From positions 1 to 59,381 of the forward strand of contig JAFGPL010000215.1 in assembly GCA_016936215.1 (NCBI GenBank): a DNA stretch of 59,381 nt, given 5' to 3'. This document shows, piece by piece, positions 1-9,944 of this stretch (position 1 is its first letter; each line of letters starts with the position of its first letter). Position numbers and translations under genes: made by a program. The notes below the pieces were generated by a model. That model was not told the DNA's origin. It did no database searches and was given only the letters and a program-made list of their open reading frames with translations. This stretch comes from Bacteroidales bacterium. Lineage in GTDB: Bacteria; Bacteroidota; Bacteroidia; Bacteroidales; UBA10428.

Positions 1-12
1 GCATCAAAGCCT

Positions 13-43
13 TTTGTTAATAAATATAGGGGTTATTAACAAA
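13..43. repeat. Perfect inverted repeat, 11-bp arms
   Basis: The arms TTTGTTAATAA (13-23) and TTATTAACAAA (33-43) are exact reverse complements around a 9-nt loop. The right half reads GGGGTTATTAACAA, nearly identical to part of the palindrome at 50435-50448 (one mismatch). No gene precedes it within the window, so I cannot tell whether it is a terminator, an operator or a dispersed repeat. Confidence 0.5.
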
Positions 44-121
44 TCTTTCTTCATTTTTAGGGTCTTACCCTGCAATGTGGGTTAATACTAAGACCTAGGC
101 CCCATATTTCAGTAATATTAT

Positions 122-161
122 AAAAGCTGTCTGCCAGAATAAAATGCAGTCAGCTTTTTTT
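122..161. terminator. Rho-independent terminator, probably bidirectional
   Basis: The stem AAAAGCTG-t-CTGC pairs with GCAG-t-CAGCTTTT and is followed by a run of seven T on the plus strand. On the minus strand it lies just beyond the stop of the hybrid kinase gene, where the T-tract is shorter. It may serve that gene and any plus-strand gene left of the window. Confidence 0.55.
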
Positions 162-169
162 GGGGGGTA

Positions 170-2530
170 TTATTTGCTGATTAACCTGTTTATTTTAAAA
201 AACAGATCTGTAATATCAACAGGCTTGGAAATATAATCATCACACCCGGCCTTCAGACATTTTGATTCATCGCCATACATTGCATAGGCAGTCTGGGCAA
301 TAACCGGAATATTCCGGTCAATTCCCTTTAACATTTTTGTAACCTCAAGGCCATTGATATCAGGCAGTTGAATATCCATTAGCACAAGGTCGAAATTTTT
401 TTCTTTCATAAAAATATCTATCGCTTCCTGTCCTTTAGCAGCAAACACCAATTTAGCCCGTGTGAGTTTAAACAGTACTTTCATAAATGCAAGGCTCGCT
501 TTATCATCTTCTACAATCAGGAATTTTTTGTTTGTCCAATCAAAACCTGCAATTTTTGTTTCACCAGCGATTGTTGGTTCTTCTAAAGGAACTTTCTTAA
601 CCGAAATGGTAAAAAAGAATGTTGTACCCTGACCAGGAGTGGAATGCAGCCATATCCTGCCATTCATCAATTCTACAAAAGCTTTACAAATGGCAAGTCC
701 AAGCCCGTTTCCACCATATTCCCTGTCGAGCGATTCGTCAATCTGCCTGAACCGTTCAAATATCAAATGGTGTTTATCATGACTGATTCCGATACCTGTA
801 TCTTTAACAAAGAATTCCAGCAAACTATCATCCAGTATCTTATATCCGAACTCAATTTCTCCGGTTTTGGTAAATTTCACAGCATTATCGAGCAGGTTGC
901 ATAAAACCTGCTTCAATCTCAATTCATCCGCGTAAAAATAACCCTCATTATCTTCAACGTCTTTATGCAGATTAAGAACAACCTGTAATTTCCCTTCGTT
1001 AATAAGCTTCTGGGCATAAATGATATATATATCATCAAGCAGTGAGTTGATGGAGAACCGTAATTCTTTCAGTTCAACCTGGTTGGCTTCAATCCTTGAA
1101 ATATCAATAATGTCATTGACTATTTGCAGTAAATTGTTGCACCTTTCTTTAATAATACCGGTATAGTTAACTATTTCAGAGTTGTCGAGGGCTGGGTCTG
1201 ATAATAAATCACTAAACCCGATGATTGCATTCATTGGTGTTCGTATCTCGTGGCTCATATTGGCAAGAAATGCTGACTTCAGTTTGTCAGACTCTTCAGC
1301 TTTCTCTTTGGCCTGTAACAACTCAGCCTCTACTTTTTTAAAAGAACTAATATCCTGAACAACAAGAATGTAATACTTTAGTTCTTGTTGTTTATTAAAC
1401 ACAGCATTGGCCGACAGCAAGCCATTAAATGAGTTGCCGTCTTTTTTCTGAAAAATGATTTCCTTGTTTTTTACCTGGTTTTTCATTTTCAATTTGCCAA
1501 GCACGAACGACAGTTTGTCCCGGTTAAGGTTATTGGTCAGGTCAGCAGGGGTAATGTTCAGGAATTCTTTCTTCTCATAACCAAAAAGTCTTAAAGCCTC
1601 GTTATTACAATCTTTTAGTTTCAAACCGGCAGATGATATAAGAATAGCATCCGGTGAAGAATTAAAGATATTCCTGAGTTTCTCTTCATTTTCAGAAATA
1701 AGGGTATTTGCCTCCTTATATTCTGTTATGTCAATAACCAATCCGCCCAGTTTAAGCGGTGTACCCTGTTCATCTGTTAGAATTGTTATACCTTTATTAA
1801 CCAGCCATCTCCAGGAGCCTTTTTTGGTCCTTACCCTGAATTCAGATTCAAAATAAGTTTTTGTGCCGTTAAGATAATCCTCAAGCGACTTTCTATTTGG
1901 CTCAATATCATCGGGATGAAGGAGCTTCTGCAACTCCTGAATACTATTTTTGGGTGAAACAAAATCGGGATTTATTAGCTTAAGTTTTTTCAGGTCGGCA
2001 CTCAAATAATTCTCTTTCAGGTCCCATTCCCACCAGGTAAGTCTTCCAAGATCAATTGCAAGGTTAAAACGCTGGTTTGACATAATGAGTTTTCTTTCGG
2101 CTTCTTTTGCCGGGTTGATATTTCTGCAATAGACGAAGGTTTCAATCAGGTTGCCTTTTTTGTTGTAATTACAGTTAAAGCTGCATTCCAGCCAAACATA
2201 AGGCCCATTGCTGAGCATTACCCTGAATGAAGCCTCTGTTCGTTCAACCCTGTTTTCTTTGGCCCTATTTAACACGTTCTTTAACAACGCTATATCTTCG
2301 GGATGAACAGTATTATCAATCGTACGCTTTTGTATTTCATCGAAATGATATCCACCTAATGCAACTGCCGCACTATTGGCATATTTGCATTGTCCGCCTT
2401 CATCGTATACAAGTATAGCATTTAATGAACCTTCAACTATCTGCCTGTAAAACGAAATATCAAATTCCGCTTTGCCCTGCTGACTGTTACCCTTTTTACC
2501 GGGTTGTTTAATAGAAGATGTTTTGTTCAT
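170..2530 (-). CDS. Soluble PAS-domain hybrid histidine kinase with C-terminal receiver
   Basis: A 786-residue sensor kinase. It has no signal peptide or membrane segment, so it should sense in the cytoplasm. Three PAS/PAC modules fill roughly residues 25-400. A HisKA segment has the phospho-acceptor His427 in the motif NMSHEIRTPMN. The HATPase_c domain shows an N box (NLLDNAVKF), DTGIGI and GGNGLGLAI. The C-terminal receiver has the phospho-acceptor Asp719 in LVLMDIQLP. No output domain is present, so phosphate probably passes to a separate Hpt protein or regulator. It stands alone between a terminator and a repeat-filled gap, so its target cannot be read from context. The ATG start at 2530 is the first in frame. 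Confidence 0.93.
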   Translation of the reverse strand: MNKTSSIKQPGKKGNSQQGKAEFDISFYRQIVEGSLNAILVYDEGGQCKYANSAAVALGGYHFDEIQKRTIDNTVHPEDIALLKNVLNRAKENRVERTEASFRVMLSNGPYVWLECSFNCNYNKKGNLIETFVYCRNINPAKEAERKLIMSNQRFNLAIDLGRLTWWEWDLKENYLSADLKKLKLINPDFVSPKNSIQELQKLLHPDDIEPNRKSLEDYLNGTKTYFESEFRVRTKKGSWRWLVNKGITILTDEQGTPLKLGGLVIDITEYKEANTLISENEEKLRNIFNSSPDAILISSAGLKLKDCNNEALRLFGYEKKEFLNITPADLTNNLNRDKLSFVLGKLKMKNQVKNKEIIFQKKDGNSFNGLLSANAVFNKQQELKYYILVVQDISSFKKVEAELLQAKEKAEESDKLKSAFLANMSHEIRTPMNAIIGFSDLLSDPALDNSEIVNYTGIIKERCNNLLQIVNDIIDISRIEANQVELKELRFSINSLLDDIYIIYAQKLINEGKLQVVLNLHKDVEDNEGYFYADELRLKQVLCNLLDNAVKFTKTGEIEFGYKILDDSLLEFFVKDTGIGISHDKHHLIFERFRQIDESLDREYGGNGLGLAICKAFVELMNGRIWLHSTPGQGTTFFFTISVKKVPLEEPTIAGETKIAGFDWTNKKFLIVEDDKASLAFMKVLFKLTRAKLVFAAKGQEAIDIFMKEKNFDLVLMDIQLPDINGLEVTKMLKGIDRNIPVIAQTAYAMYGDESKCLKAGCDDYISKPVDITDLFFKINRLISK

Positions 2531-2995
2531 TCTAAAGTGAAATCATTATGTGTAATATTAACACTTTTCTACATTTTTCAGCATACATATGCTTGTTAAT
2601 AAGCTATAAGTTACTAACCGGTTTTTTTAAACTGAATGATTCACCATTAATATTTCAATGTAGCTTTTCTAAGGATATTTAATACACCTCTTCCCTGCCT
2701 GACGTCAGGCTGGTTTTACCTTCTCAAGATGAGAAAGGGACATGAAAAGGCCTTTATTAGTGACTGCCTTTAAAGTCCGCATACTTCGTTGCGATCGTCC
2801 TCAAAAAGGTCATTTACGCATGGTAAACTCCCTTTTTTCGGACTTCACCCGCCTCGTCTGCGAAATTTAAAGAACGGCCACTTGACTTTATGGACAAACA
2901 CTAATTAAACGACATTGATTTATATTTAAAATAATTCGAAGAAATTTAAATATCTTTATGATCAAATACTATTATTAACCATTAAACATACAGGA
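2531..2995. repeat. Gene-free gap with palindromic dispersed-repeat-like DNA
   Basis: No convincing coding sequence lies in these 465 bases. A perfect 14-bp palindrome GCCTGACGTCAGGC sits at 2697-2710. From about 2763 to 2880 the two halves form a long imperfect inverted repeat: CCTTTAAAGTCCGCATACTT on the left, and AAGTCCG plus TTCGCAGACGAGG on the opposite strand on the right. This resembles the non-mobile palindromic intergenic elements common in Bacteroidota. Its multicopy status cannot be tested from one window. Confidence 0.45.
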
Positions 2996-3502
2996 ATGAA
3001 ACCATTTATACCTATCAGAACTTTCATTATGTCTTTTTGTTTTCTTTTTTTAACAGCAGCCATAAAATCGCAAAACCTTGATTTTACAGGTACCTGGAAA
3101 CTGAATGAAGCAAAAAGCGAAATGGGTGAAGGACGTTTCAGGAGCACTTCAAATCAAATTACAATAGTACAGTCTGAAAATAAACTAACCCTTGAAAAGG
3201 TTTTTGTCCGGCCATCAGGTGAAGAGTTTAAATCAACAGAAACATATACCCTTGACGGTAAAGAGTGCACCAATACGGTATTTGGTGACAGGGAGAAAAA
3301 ATCTACAGCAAGCCGGACTGAAGATGGCAATGCATTAATAATAAAGTCTGTAATGGTTTTTGAACGCGGTGGTGAACAAATGACTGTCAACACCAGCGAA
3401 ACCTGGAGTTTATCGGGGGATGGTAAAACTCTGACTATTGATTATGCATCAGCATCTCCAAGAGGTGAAAGAAAAAATAAATACCTGTATGATAAGGAAT
3501 AA
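2996..3502 (+). CDS. Small exported lipocalin-like hypothetical protein
   Basis: A 168-residue protein with an N-terminal export signal (hydrophobic stretch around residues 9-23, likely cleaved near IKSQ). The mature part opens with FTGTWKLNEAKSE and continues as alternating short beta strands rich in Thr, Ser and Glu. The pattern suggests a small beta-barrel or lipocalin-type fold common among uncharacterised Bacteroidota secreted proteins. There is no catalytic motif and no cysteine pair. It lies 50 bases upstream of the methyltransferase on the same strand and may share its transcript, but nothing links their functions. The role is unknown. Confidence 0.8.
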   Translation: MKPFIPIRTFIMSFCFLFLTAAIKSQNLDFTGTWKLNEAKSEMGEGRFRSTSNQITIVQSENKLTLEKVFVRPSGEEFKSTETYTLDGKECTNTVFGDREKKSTASRTEDGNALIIKSVMVFERGGEQMTVNTSETWSLSGDGKTLTIDYASASPRGERKNKYLYDKE

Positions 3503-3552
3503 AAACAACATTTGGAGAAAATAAAATCCTTGTTAGGCGCAAAATAGAAGGA

Positions 3553-4155
3553 ATGGCAGAAACAGAAGCATACTATAACCAAATTGCAGAAAAATATCAA
3601 AAGCGATTTACTACAGGCTATTTGGGTAAACTTAGAAAAAAGGAAAGAATTGTTGTCTATGAATTCTTAAGCCCTCAACCAGGGGAATGTATTCTTGACG
3701 CAGGATGCGGAACTGGTTTTGATGCTGTACCTTTAATGCAAAAGGGGTGCATTGTTTATGGCATTGATTTAAGCAAAGGTATGGTCAACATTGCCAAACA
3801 GAGAGGTGTTAATGCAGTTACAGCAAACATAGAAGAGTTCAATCTGGATAAGAAATTTGACAAGATCACATCTTCTGGGGTTATGGAATTTTGCAGGCAA
3901 CATGAACAAATATTCAAAAACTTTAATAACCATTTAAATTTTGATGGAATTGCCGTGGTACATTTCCCTTACAAAAGCTTGTCAGGATATGTATACCTGC
4001 TCTATCACAGGATATTAAACTCCATCAGGATAAAACTTTTCAATCCCCGCGAACTAATGAATCTGGCTGAAAAAACCGGTTTTAAAGTTATGGGATTTAA
4101 AAAGGCACATGGTTTCATTGCTGTATTAAAGCTTCAAAAGATCAGTGAGTTATAA
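3553..4155 (+). CDS. Class I SAM-dependent methyltransferase
   Basis: A 200-residue cytoplasmic protein. The SAM-binding motif I is ILDAGCGTGFDAVPL around residues 44-58, followed by the acidic strand YGIDLSKGM and later FDKITSSGVMEF. This is the Methyltransf_11/25 Rossmann layout. Family knowledge supports methyl transfer from SAM to a small molecule or lipid, and the substrate cannot be inferred. The C-terminal third has a membrane-facing hydrophobic stretch (LSGYVYLLYHRILN), reminiscent of lipid or quinone methyltransferases, though that is weak evidence. The ATG at 3553 closely follows AGAAGGA, a possible Shine-Dalgarno placed unusually near the start. Confidence 0.85.
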   Translation: MAETEAYYNQIAEKYQKRFTTGYLGKLRKKERIVVYEFLSPQPGECILDAGCGTGFDAVPLMQKGCIVYGIDLSKGMVNIAKQRGVNAVTANIEEFNLDKKFDKITSSGVMEFCRQHEQIFKNFNNHLNFDGIAVVHFPYKSLSGYVYLLYHRILNSIRIKLFNPRELMNLAEKTGFKVMGFKKAHGFIAVLKLQKISEL

Positions 4156-4327
4156 GCAATCAAAACCGAAATTGGTGTTTCAGGTGAATTTACCATAATT
4201 ACGAAACCCATTATCAAATTGCACCCAACAAGTCAAACTCTGAAGAACAATTTGTATTTTTGCATGTTCTTTATCTATCTTGGCATTTTAATGCTTAACT
4301 ATTCTGAATAATTAATAGATTACCTGC

Positions 4328-5458
4328 ATGGTGTTTAATTCAAAAAAATCAATCAGGACTTTTTTGTCTGTTCTAGTGATACTATTTATAACATTAATTA
4401 TTTTCTACCCCAAACTGAAGTTTTTATCAGATAAAGGATCGGAAAACCCGATGCCCGGTCGTGGCCAGGGTATGAAGGGAAGCGGTCAGCCGCTGCTCGC
4501 GAGTGGTTATGTTGTGGTACCCACCAGTATGAATGAGCTGATATACAGCACCGGTTCTTTATTGCCCGATGAAGAAGTGGAACTCTCATTTGAAACCTCG
4601 GGCAAAGTAGTAGGCATATATTTTAAAGAAGGTACAAGGGTTAAAAAAGGAGAACTTCTCGCCAAGATAAACGATAAACCTCTTCAAGCACAGCTACTTA
4701 AATTAAAAGCACAGCATAAACTGACAGAAGAACGTGAATTCCGTCAGCGTCAGTTACTTGACAGGGATGCCATAAGCCAGGAGAGTTATGATCAGGTTGC
4801 GACAGAACTGCAGTCGCTTGAAGCAGATATACTGCTTATCGAAGCCCGCATTTCTGAGACTGAGCTGCGTGCACCTTTTGATGGTATTATCGGGTTAAGG
4901 CTTATCAGTGAAGGTGCCTTTGCAACCACCCAGACAAAAATTGTACAACTTGTCAAAATCTCCCCGTTAAAAATTGAATTCTCTATTCCAGAAAGATATG
5001 CCGGTGAAGTAATACCCGGATATTCGATTGATTTTAACGTGGATGGTATTGAAAAATCCTTTTCAGCCAATGTATATGCTGTAGACCCAAAAGTTGACCT
5101 GAATACCCGAACGATCGTAGCAAGAGCCCTGTACGCGAACACCCGTGAAGAATTAAAACCCGGAAGATTCGTGAGTGTTAGGGCCAGATTGTCGAAAATA
5201 GAGAAAGCCGTATCCATCCCCAGTGAAGCCGTGATACCTGAGATGGAAGGTGAAAAAGTATTTGTGTATAAAAACGGCAAAGCACAGGAAGTTAAGGTCT
5301 CGTTAGGATTGCGCACCGAATCGCATGTACAGGTAAAATCCGGGCTTCATTTTGGCGACACGGTGCTGATTACGGCAATCTTGCAGTTACGTCACCAAAT
5401 CCCTGTTCAGCTTGACACGCTTATTACCAATAATGATCTTGCAAACAGTTTACAATGA
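4328..5458 (+). CDS. RND efflux periplasmic adaptor (membrane fusion protein)
   Basis: A 376-residue HlyD/AcrA-type adaptor that bridges an inner-membrane RND pump and an outer-membrane channel. An uncleaved N-terminal anchor lies at about residues 10-28, with no lipobox. It is followed by a biotinyl-lipoyl half-motif (VVGIYFKEGTRVKKGELLAKI), a short alpha-helical hairpin, the second lipoyl half (LRAPFDGIIGLRLISEGAFA), and beta-barrel and membrane-proximal domains. It is first in a three-gene operon. Its TGA stop overlaps the ATG of the pump gene by four bases (ATGA), which implies translational coupling. The substrate is unknown. Confidence 0.93.
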   Translation: MVFNSKKSIRTFLSVLVILFITLIIFYPKLKFLSDKGSENPMPGRGQGMKGSGQPLLASGYVVVPTSMNELIYSTGSLLPDEEVELSFETSGKVVGIYFKEGTRVKKGELLAKINDKPLQAQLLKLKAQHKLTEEREFRQRQLLDRDAISQESYDQVATELQSLEADILLIEARISETELRAPFDGIIGLRLISEGAFATTQTKIVQLVKISPLKIEFSIPERYAGEVIPGYSIDFNVDGIEKSFSANVYAVDPKVDLNTRTIVARALYANTREELKPGRFVSVRARLSKIEKAVSIPSEAVIPEMEGEKVFVYKNGKAQEVKVSLGLRTESHVQVKSGLHFGDTVLITAILQLRHQIPVQLDTLITNNDLANSLQ

Positions 5459-8400
5459 GTCTTGCTTCAACAAGTATAAAAAGGCCTGTTTTGGCCACTG
5501 TTTTTTCATTGGTCATACTCCTTTTCGGATTTATAGGGATGACCTATCTGGGAGTGAGGGAATTTCCAAGTGTTGATCCTCCGATTATATCAGTCAGCAC
5601 ATCTTATCCCGGCGCTAATTCTGATGTTATAGAATCGCAGATTACAGAACCCCTTGAACAATCAATCAACGGTATCCAGGGTATCAGGACACTTACCAGT
5701 AGCAGCAGGCAGGGCCGGAGTGATATAACCGTTGAATTTGAACTGACAATAGATATGGAGTCGGCAGCCAATGACGTGCGCGACAAAGTATCACAGGCAC
5801 AACGTTTTCTGCCCCGCGACTGTGACCCACCAATAGTTTCCAAAGCCGATGCAGATGCAAGTCCTATCTTAATGGTTGCTGTAAAAAGTTCGCAAAGGTC
5901 GTTGCTTGAGTTATCGGAAATTGCAGACCTGACATTTAAAGAGCAGTTGCAAACTATTTCAGGTGTAAGCGCCATCGGAATATGGGGTGAGAAACGATAC
6001 GCGATGCGAATATGGCTCGATCCTGAAAAACTCGCCGGCTACCAGATGACCCCCCTTGATGTAAGAAATGCCATACTTCGCGAAAATGTTGAACTTCCTG
6101 CCGGCAGCATTGAAGGGACAAATACCGAGCTCACCATCAGGGCATTAGGACTTTTAACCACTCCACAGGAATTTAATAACCTGATCTTAAGACAAACAGG
6201 CGACCAGATAATACGTGTAAGCGATATTGGCCGTGCCGAACTTGGCCCCGAAGATCTACGCGGTATCCTAAAAATGAACGGGGTGCCAATGGTAGCGACG
6301 GTAATAATTCCTCAACCCGGTGCGAATCACATCGAAATAGTTGACGAAATATACGAACGACTTAAATATATCAAGAAAAACCTGCCCCCTGATGTTGATT
6401 ACGAGATTGGTTTCGACAATACCAAATATATCCGTTCATCCATCAAAGAAGTTCAGTTTACAATTTACACAGCGTTTTTCCTGGTGGTTGTAATCATTTT
6501 CATGTTTTTACGTGACTGGCGGACTACCATGATACCTATTCTTGTAATTCCGGTATCGCTGGTTGGTTCATTTTTCATCATGTACATTGCAGGATTTACC
6601 ATCAATGTGCTTACCCTTCTGGCTATAGTTCTTTCAATCGGGCTTGTGGTAGACGATGCCATTGTAATGATGGAGAACATATACGTTAAGATTGAACAGG
6701 GCATGACACCCCTCGAAGCCGGGTTTAAAGGTGCCAATGAAATATTCTTCGCAATTATTTCAACCACCATTACGCTTATTGCGGTATTTATCCCTATTGT
6801 TTTTCTTGAAGGAATGACCGGCAGGTTATTCAGGGAGTTTAGTATTGTTATTGCCGGTTCTGTGGCCATATCATCATTTGTAGCGCTCACACTTACACCG
6901 ATGCTCTCGACCAAACTCTTAAAAACAAGGCATAAAAGAAGCAGTATTTACAATTATACCGAGAAATTTTTTATTAAGCTGAACACCATCTATCAAAACT
7001 CGCTCGAAATATTCCTTAAACGCAAATATATCTCCTGGATAATACTTATTTTATCCTTTGGATTGATTATCCTTTTATGGATGACAATACCTGCCGAAAT
7101 GGCGCCCCTCGAAGACCGTTCTCAAATGGTACTAAGGGTGAACTCTCAGGAAGGTTCAACCTACGAATTCAACTTAAGCTATATTGAAGAGATTTTTGAA
7201 ATGATTAAACAAAAAGTTCCTGAATATGAGAAAATTATCGGCAGGGCATGGACCGGGGGAGGTTTTACCCGTATCTCACTGGTGGAACCAGATAAAAGAA
7301 AAAGGACACAACAGGAAATTGCAGGCCAGGTAACGGCAGAATTGCGTAAAATGACCCGTTCACGTACCAATGTGATACAACAATCCACATTTGGCGGACG
7401 TAGGGCCGGTTTACCGATTCAGTATGTTCTCCAGGCAACAAGTATTGAAAAACTTCGTGAAGTGCTGCCAGCATTTATGACCGAGGTAAATTCCAATCCC
7501 ACTTTCGTAATGGCAGATGTTGACCTGAAATTCACCAAACCGGAACTTCGTATAGAAATTAACCGGGACAAAGCCAATTTGCTGGGCGTTTCCACCCAAA
7601 ATATCGGGCAAACGCTTCAACTGGCGCTCAGCGGGCAACGGTTCGGTTATTTCATTATGAACGGGAAACAGTACCAGATACTGGGAGAACTTGCCAGAGA
7701 AGACCGCAATAAACCCCTCGATCTTAAATCGCTTTATATCAGAAACGATAAAGGGCATATGGTTCAGCTCGACAACTTTGTCACCCTAAGGGAATCAACC
7801 GCCCCACCGCAGCTTTTCAGGTACAACCGTTTTGTGGCTGCTACTGTTTATTCAGGGCTCGCTGAAGGAAAAACCATCAGCCAGGGCATTGAAGAAATGG
7901 ATAAAATTGCCGCAAAGGTGCTCGATGATTCATTCAGAACAGCACTTGCCGGCGATTCAAAAGACTTTATGGAGAGTTCATCCAGTCTGATGTTTGCCTT
8001 TCTGCTTGCCATCGTATTGATTTTTCTTGTACTTTCTGCACAGTTTGAAAGCTTTAAAGACCCGCTGATTGTAATGATGACTGTACCCCTGGCCCTTACA
8101 GGGGCGTTAATTTTCATGTGGTATTTCAACATTACCATGAACATTTTCAGCCAGATAGGTATCATCATGCTCATTGGCCTGGTATCAAAAAACGGGATAT
8201 TAATAGTTGAATTTGCCAACCAGCGAAAAAACGCCGGGATGAAGAAATCAGAAGCAATACAATATGCTTCTGCCGCGAGGTTCAGGCCTATTTTAATGAC
8301 CAGTTTATCTACCATACTCGGTATCCTTCCATTGGCCCTGGGATGGGGTGAAGGTGCGCAAAGCCGTGTCGCCATGGGGGTTGCAGTTGTCGGTGGCCTT

Positions 8401-8526
8401 CTGCTGTCTACATTGCTTACGCTTTATGTAATTCCGTCCATATATCTTTTGATATCCAGTGAACCTAAAAATGTTACTTATGAGCCTACTATTCCGTTTG
8501 ACAACCAAGGTACCGGAAATGATTAG
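5455..8526 (+). CDS. RND-family efflux pump (AcrB/HAE1 type)
   Basis: A 1023-residue proton-driven inner-membrane pump, the usual size for the HAE-1/AcrB group. Twelve membrane helices can be placed: one at the N terminus, five in each of two clusters (about residues 335-490 and 845-1005), and one between the halves near 520. Two large periplasmic loops lie between. The proton-relay acids are visible as GLVVDDAIVMMENIY in helix 4, and the partner lysine as GLVSKNGILIVEFANQ in helix 10. The gene overlaps the adaptor by four bases and the channel gene by eight, so all three are cotranscribed. Exported compounds could be drugs, lipids or metabolites; the sequence does not say. Confidence 0.95.
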   Translation: MSLASTSIKRPVLATVFSLVILLFGFIGMTYLGVREFPSVDPPIISVSTSYPGANSDVIESQITEPLEQSINGIQGIRTLTSSSRQGRSDITVEFELTIDMESAANDVRDKVSQAQRFLPRDCDPPIVSKADADASPILMVAVKSSQRSLLELSEIADLTFKEQLQTISGVSAIGIWGEKRYAMRIWLDPEKLAGYQMTPLDVRNAILRENVELPAGSIEGTNTELTIRALGLLTTPQEFNNLILRQTGDQIIRVSDIGRAELGPEDLRGILKMNGVPMVATVIIPQPGANHIEIVDEIYERLKYIKKNLPPDVDYEIGFDNTKYIRSSIKEVQFTIYTAFFLVVVIIFMFLRDWRTTMIPILVIPVSLVGSFFIMYIAGFTINVLTLLAIVLSIGLVVDDAIVMMENIYVKIEQGMTPLEAGFKGANEIFFAIISTTITLIAVFIPIVFLEGMTGRLFREFSIVIAGSVAISSFVALTLTPMLSTKLLKTRHKRSSIYNYTEKFFIKLNTIYQNSLEIFLKRKYISWIILILSFGLIILLWMTIPAEMAPLEDRSQMVLRVNSQEGSTYEFNLSYIEEIFEMIKQKVPEYEKIIGRAWTGGGFTRISLVEPDKRKRTQQEIAGQVTAELRKMTRSRTNVIQQSTFGGRRAGLPIQYVLQATSIEKLREVLPAFMTEVNSNPTFVMADVDLKFTKPELRIEINRDKANLLGVSTQNIGQTLQLALSGQRFGYFIMNGKQYQILGELAREDRNKPLDLKSLYIRNDKGHMVQLDNFVTLRESTAPPQLFRYNRFVAATVYSGLAEGKTISQGIEEMDKIAAKVLDDSFRTALAGDSKDFMESSSSLMFAFLLAIVLIFLVLSAQFESFKDPLIVMMTVPLALTGALIFMWYFNITMNIFSQIGIIMLIGLVSKNGILIVEFANQRKNAGMKKSEAIQYASAARFRPILMTSLSTILGILPLALGWGEGAQSRVAMGVAVVGGLLLSTLLTLYVIPSIYLLISSEPKNVTYEPTIPFDNQGTGND

Positions 8527-9838
8527 ATTTTTGGTTCTCACCATCCTAATCTGTTTTATAACAGGCAAGGTTTCATTTACCCAGGAAGTATATGATCTGA
8601 GCCACTGCATTAAAACCGGTCTGGAACATAATTTTGCGCTTCAGGTTGTACGTAACCAGGAGCAAATTACCAACAATAATTTTACTGCAGGAAATGCAGG
8701 TATGTTGCCTTCTGTCTCTGCTTCCAATAATTTTGGAGGTTCTGTTAATAATAGCCATCAGAACTATCGCGACGGTAATGAACTAATTTCTGAAGGGGTC
8801 CACAATTACTCCAATATTGCAGGGATAGGCCTCGACATGACTATTTTCAGGGGTTTTCAGGTAAAGAACATGTATGATAAATTAGGCAAACAGGGTGAAC
8901 TGGGCACACTTAATACCCAGCTTGCCATCGAAAACCTGGTTTCTCAAATTGTTGCCGAGTACAACAATTATATTCAACAACTTAGCCAATATGAAAATCT
9001 TGCCTATGCCGTATCGCTTTCAAGAGAGCGCGTGCGTATAGATGAACAGCGGTACCTGTTGGGAAGCGCTTCAAAACTGGAATTACTGCAATCCCTTGTT
9101 TACCTTAATGCCGACAGTTCGAGGTATGCCCGTCAGAATGAAGTATTGCGCACCTCACAGATAAAGCTTAACAAACTGATGTCATCCGGTCACCTTGGCG
9201 ATAACATCGTATTGCAGGACTCATCTATTATCATGGATGAAACCCTTATTTATGAGGAACTTCTTGACCAGACCCTGCTGAATAATACCCACCTGCTCAT
9301 TGCATCGAAAAATAAGACAGTAGCTGAATTGGATTATAAGATTATTAAATCGCGAAGCTACCCTTACCTTGCAATGTCAACAGATTATGGTTTGTCTTAT
9401 TATAATTATGGTGCCGGCGATATGAGCAATCAAAACATTTTTGGATTTAGCTATGGATTAACACTCGGAATTAACATTTTTGACGGGCTTAACAGAAGAA
9501 GGGAAGCGGCCAATGCCCGTATTGAAATCGAAAACAGGAATATTGGTTATCTTGATGTTGAACAGGAAATTAAGGCAGACCTGCTCACCATTTATTATGC
9601 CTACCAGAACAACCTGCGCCTGTTGAGGCTTGAAGAACAGAACCTTGAGGTTGCCCGTGAAAACCTTGAAATAGCATTGGAACGCTACAAGCTGGGAAGC
9701 CTTTCGGGACTTGAACTCCGGGAGGTACAAAAAAGTCTGCTTGATGCGGAAGAAAGACTGATTTCCGTAAAATATCTTACCAAACTTGCTGAAATATCAT
9801 TGAAAAAGATCAGCGGTAAAATAATGGATTACCTGTAA
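8519..9838 (+). CDS. TolC-family outer-membrane efflux channel
   Basis: Third gene of the RND operon, 439 residues from the ATG at 8519. That start gives a clean signal peptide (IRFLVLTILICFITGKVSF) and overlaps the pump stop by eight bases. The in-frame ATG at 8459 would add 20 residues that disrupt the signal, so I do not use it. The mature protein has the two-repeat TolC layout, each repeat with long amphipathic helices and short strands (for example LEVARENLEIALERYKLG). Expected role: trimeric outer-membrane and periplasmic tunnel that docks with the adaptor. Confidence 0.93.
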   Translation: MIRFLVLTILICFITGKVSFTQEVYDLSHCIKTGLEHNFALQVVRNQEQITNNNFTAGNAGMLPSVSASNNFGGSVNNSHQNYRDGNELISEGVHNYSNIAGIGLDMTIFRGFQVKNMYDKLGKQGELGTLNTQLAIENLVSQIVAEYNNYIQQLSQYENLAYAVSLSRERVRIDEQRYLLGSASKLELLQSLVYLNADSSRYARQNEVLRTSQIKLNKLMSSGHLGDNIVLQDSSIIMDETLIYEELLDQTLLNNTHLLIASKNKTVAELDYKIIKSRSYPYLAMSTDYGLSYYNYGAGDMSNQNIFGFSYGLTLGINIFDGLNRRREAANARIEIENRNIGYLDVEQEIKADLLTIYYAYQNNLRLLRLEEQNLEVARENLEIALERYKLGSLSGLELREVQKSLLDAEERLISVKYLTKLAEISLKKISGKIMDYL

Positions 9839-9944
9839 TCTGAATTTCCACAGAATATCCCTTCATTCTCATAATAAAATTGCTATTTTTAGTCCTCAAA
9901 TGCATTTTACTTTATACTTATATGATTAACCAAAACTGTTTATT

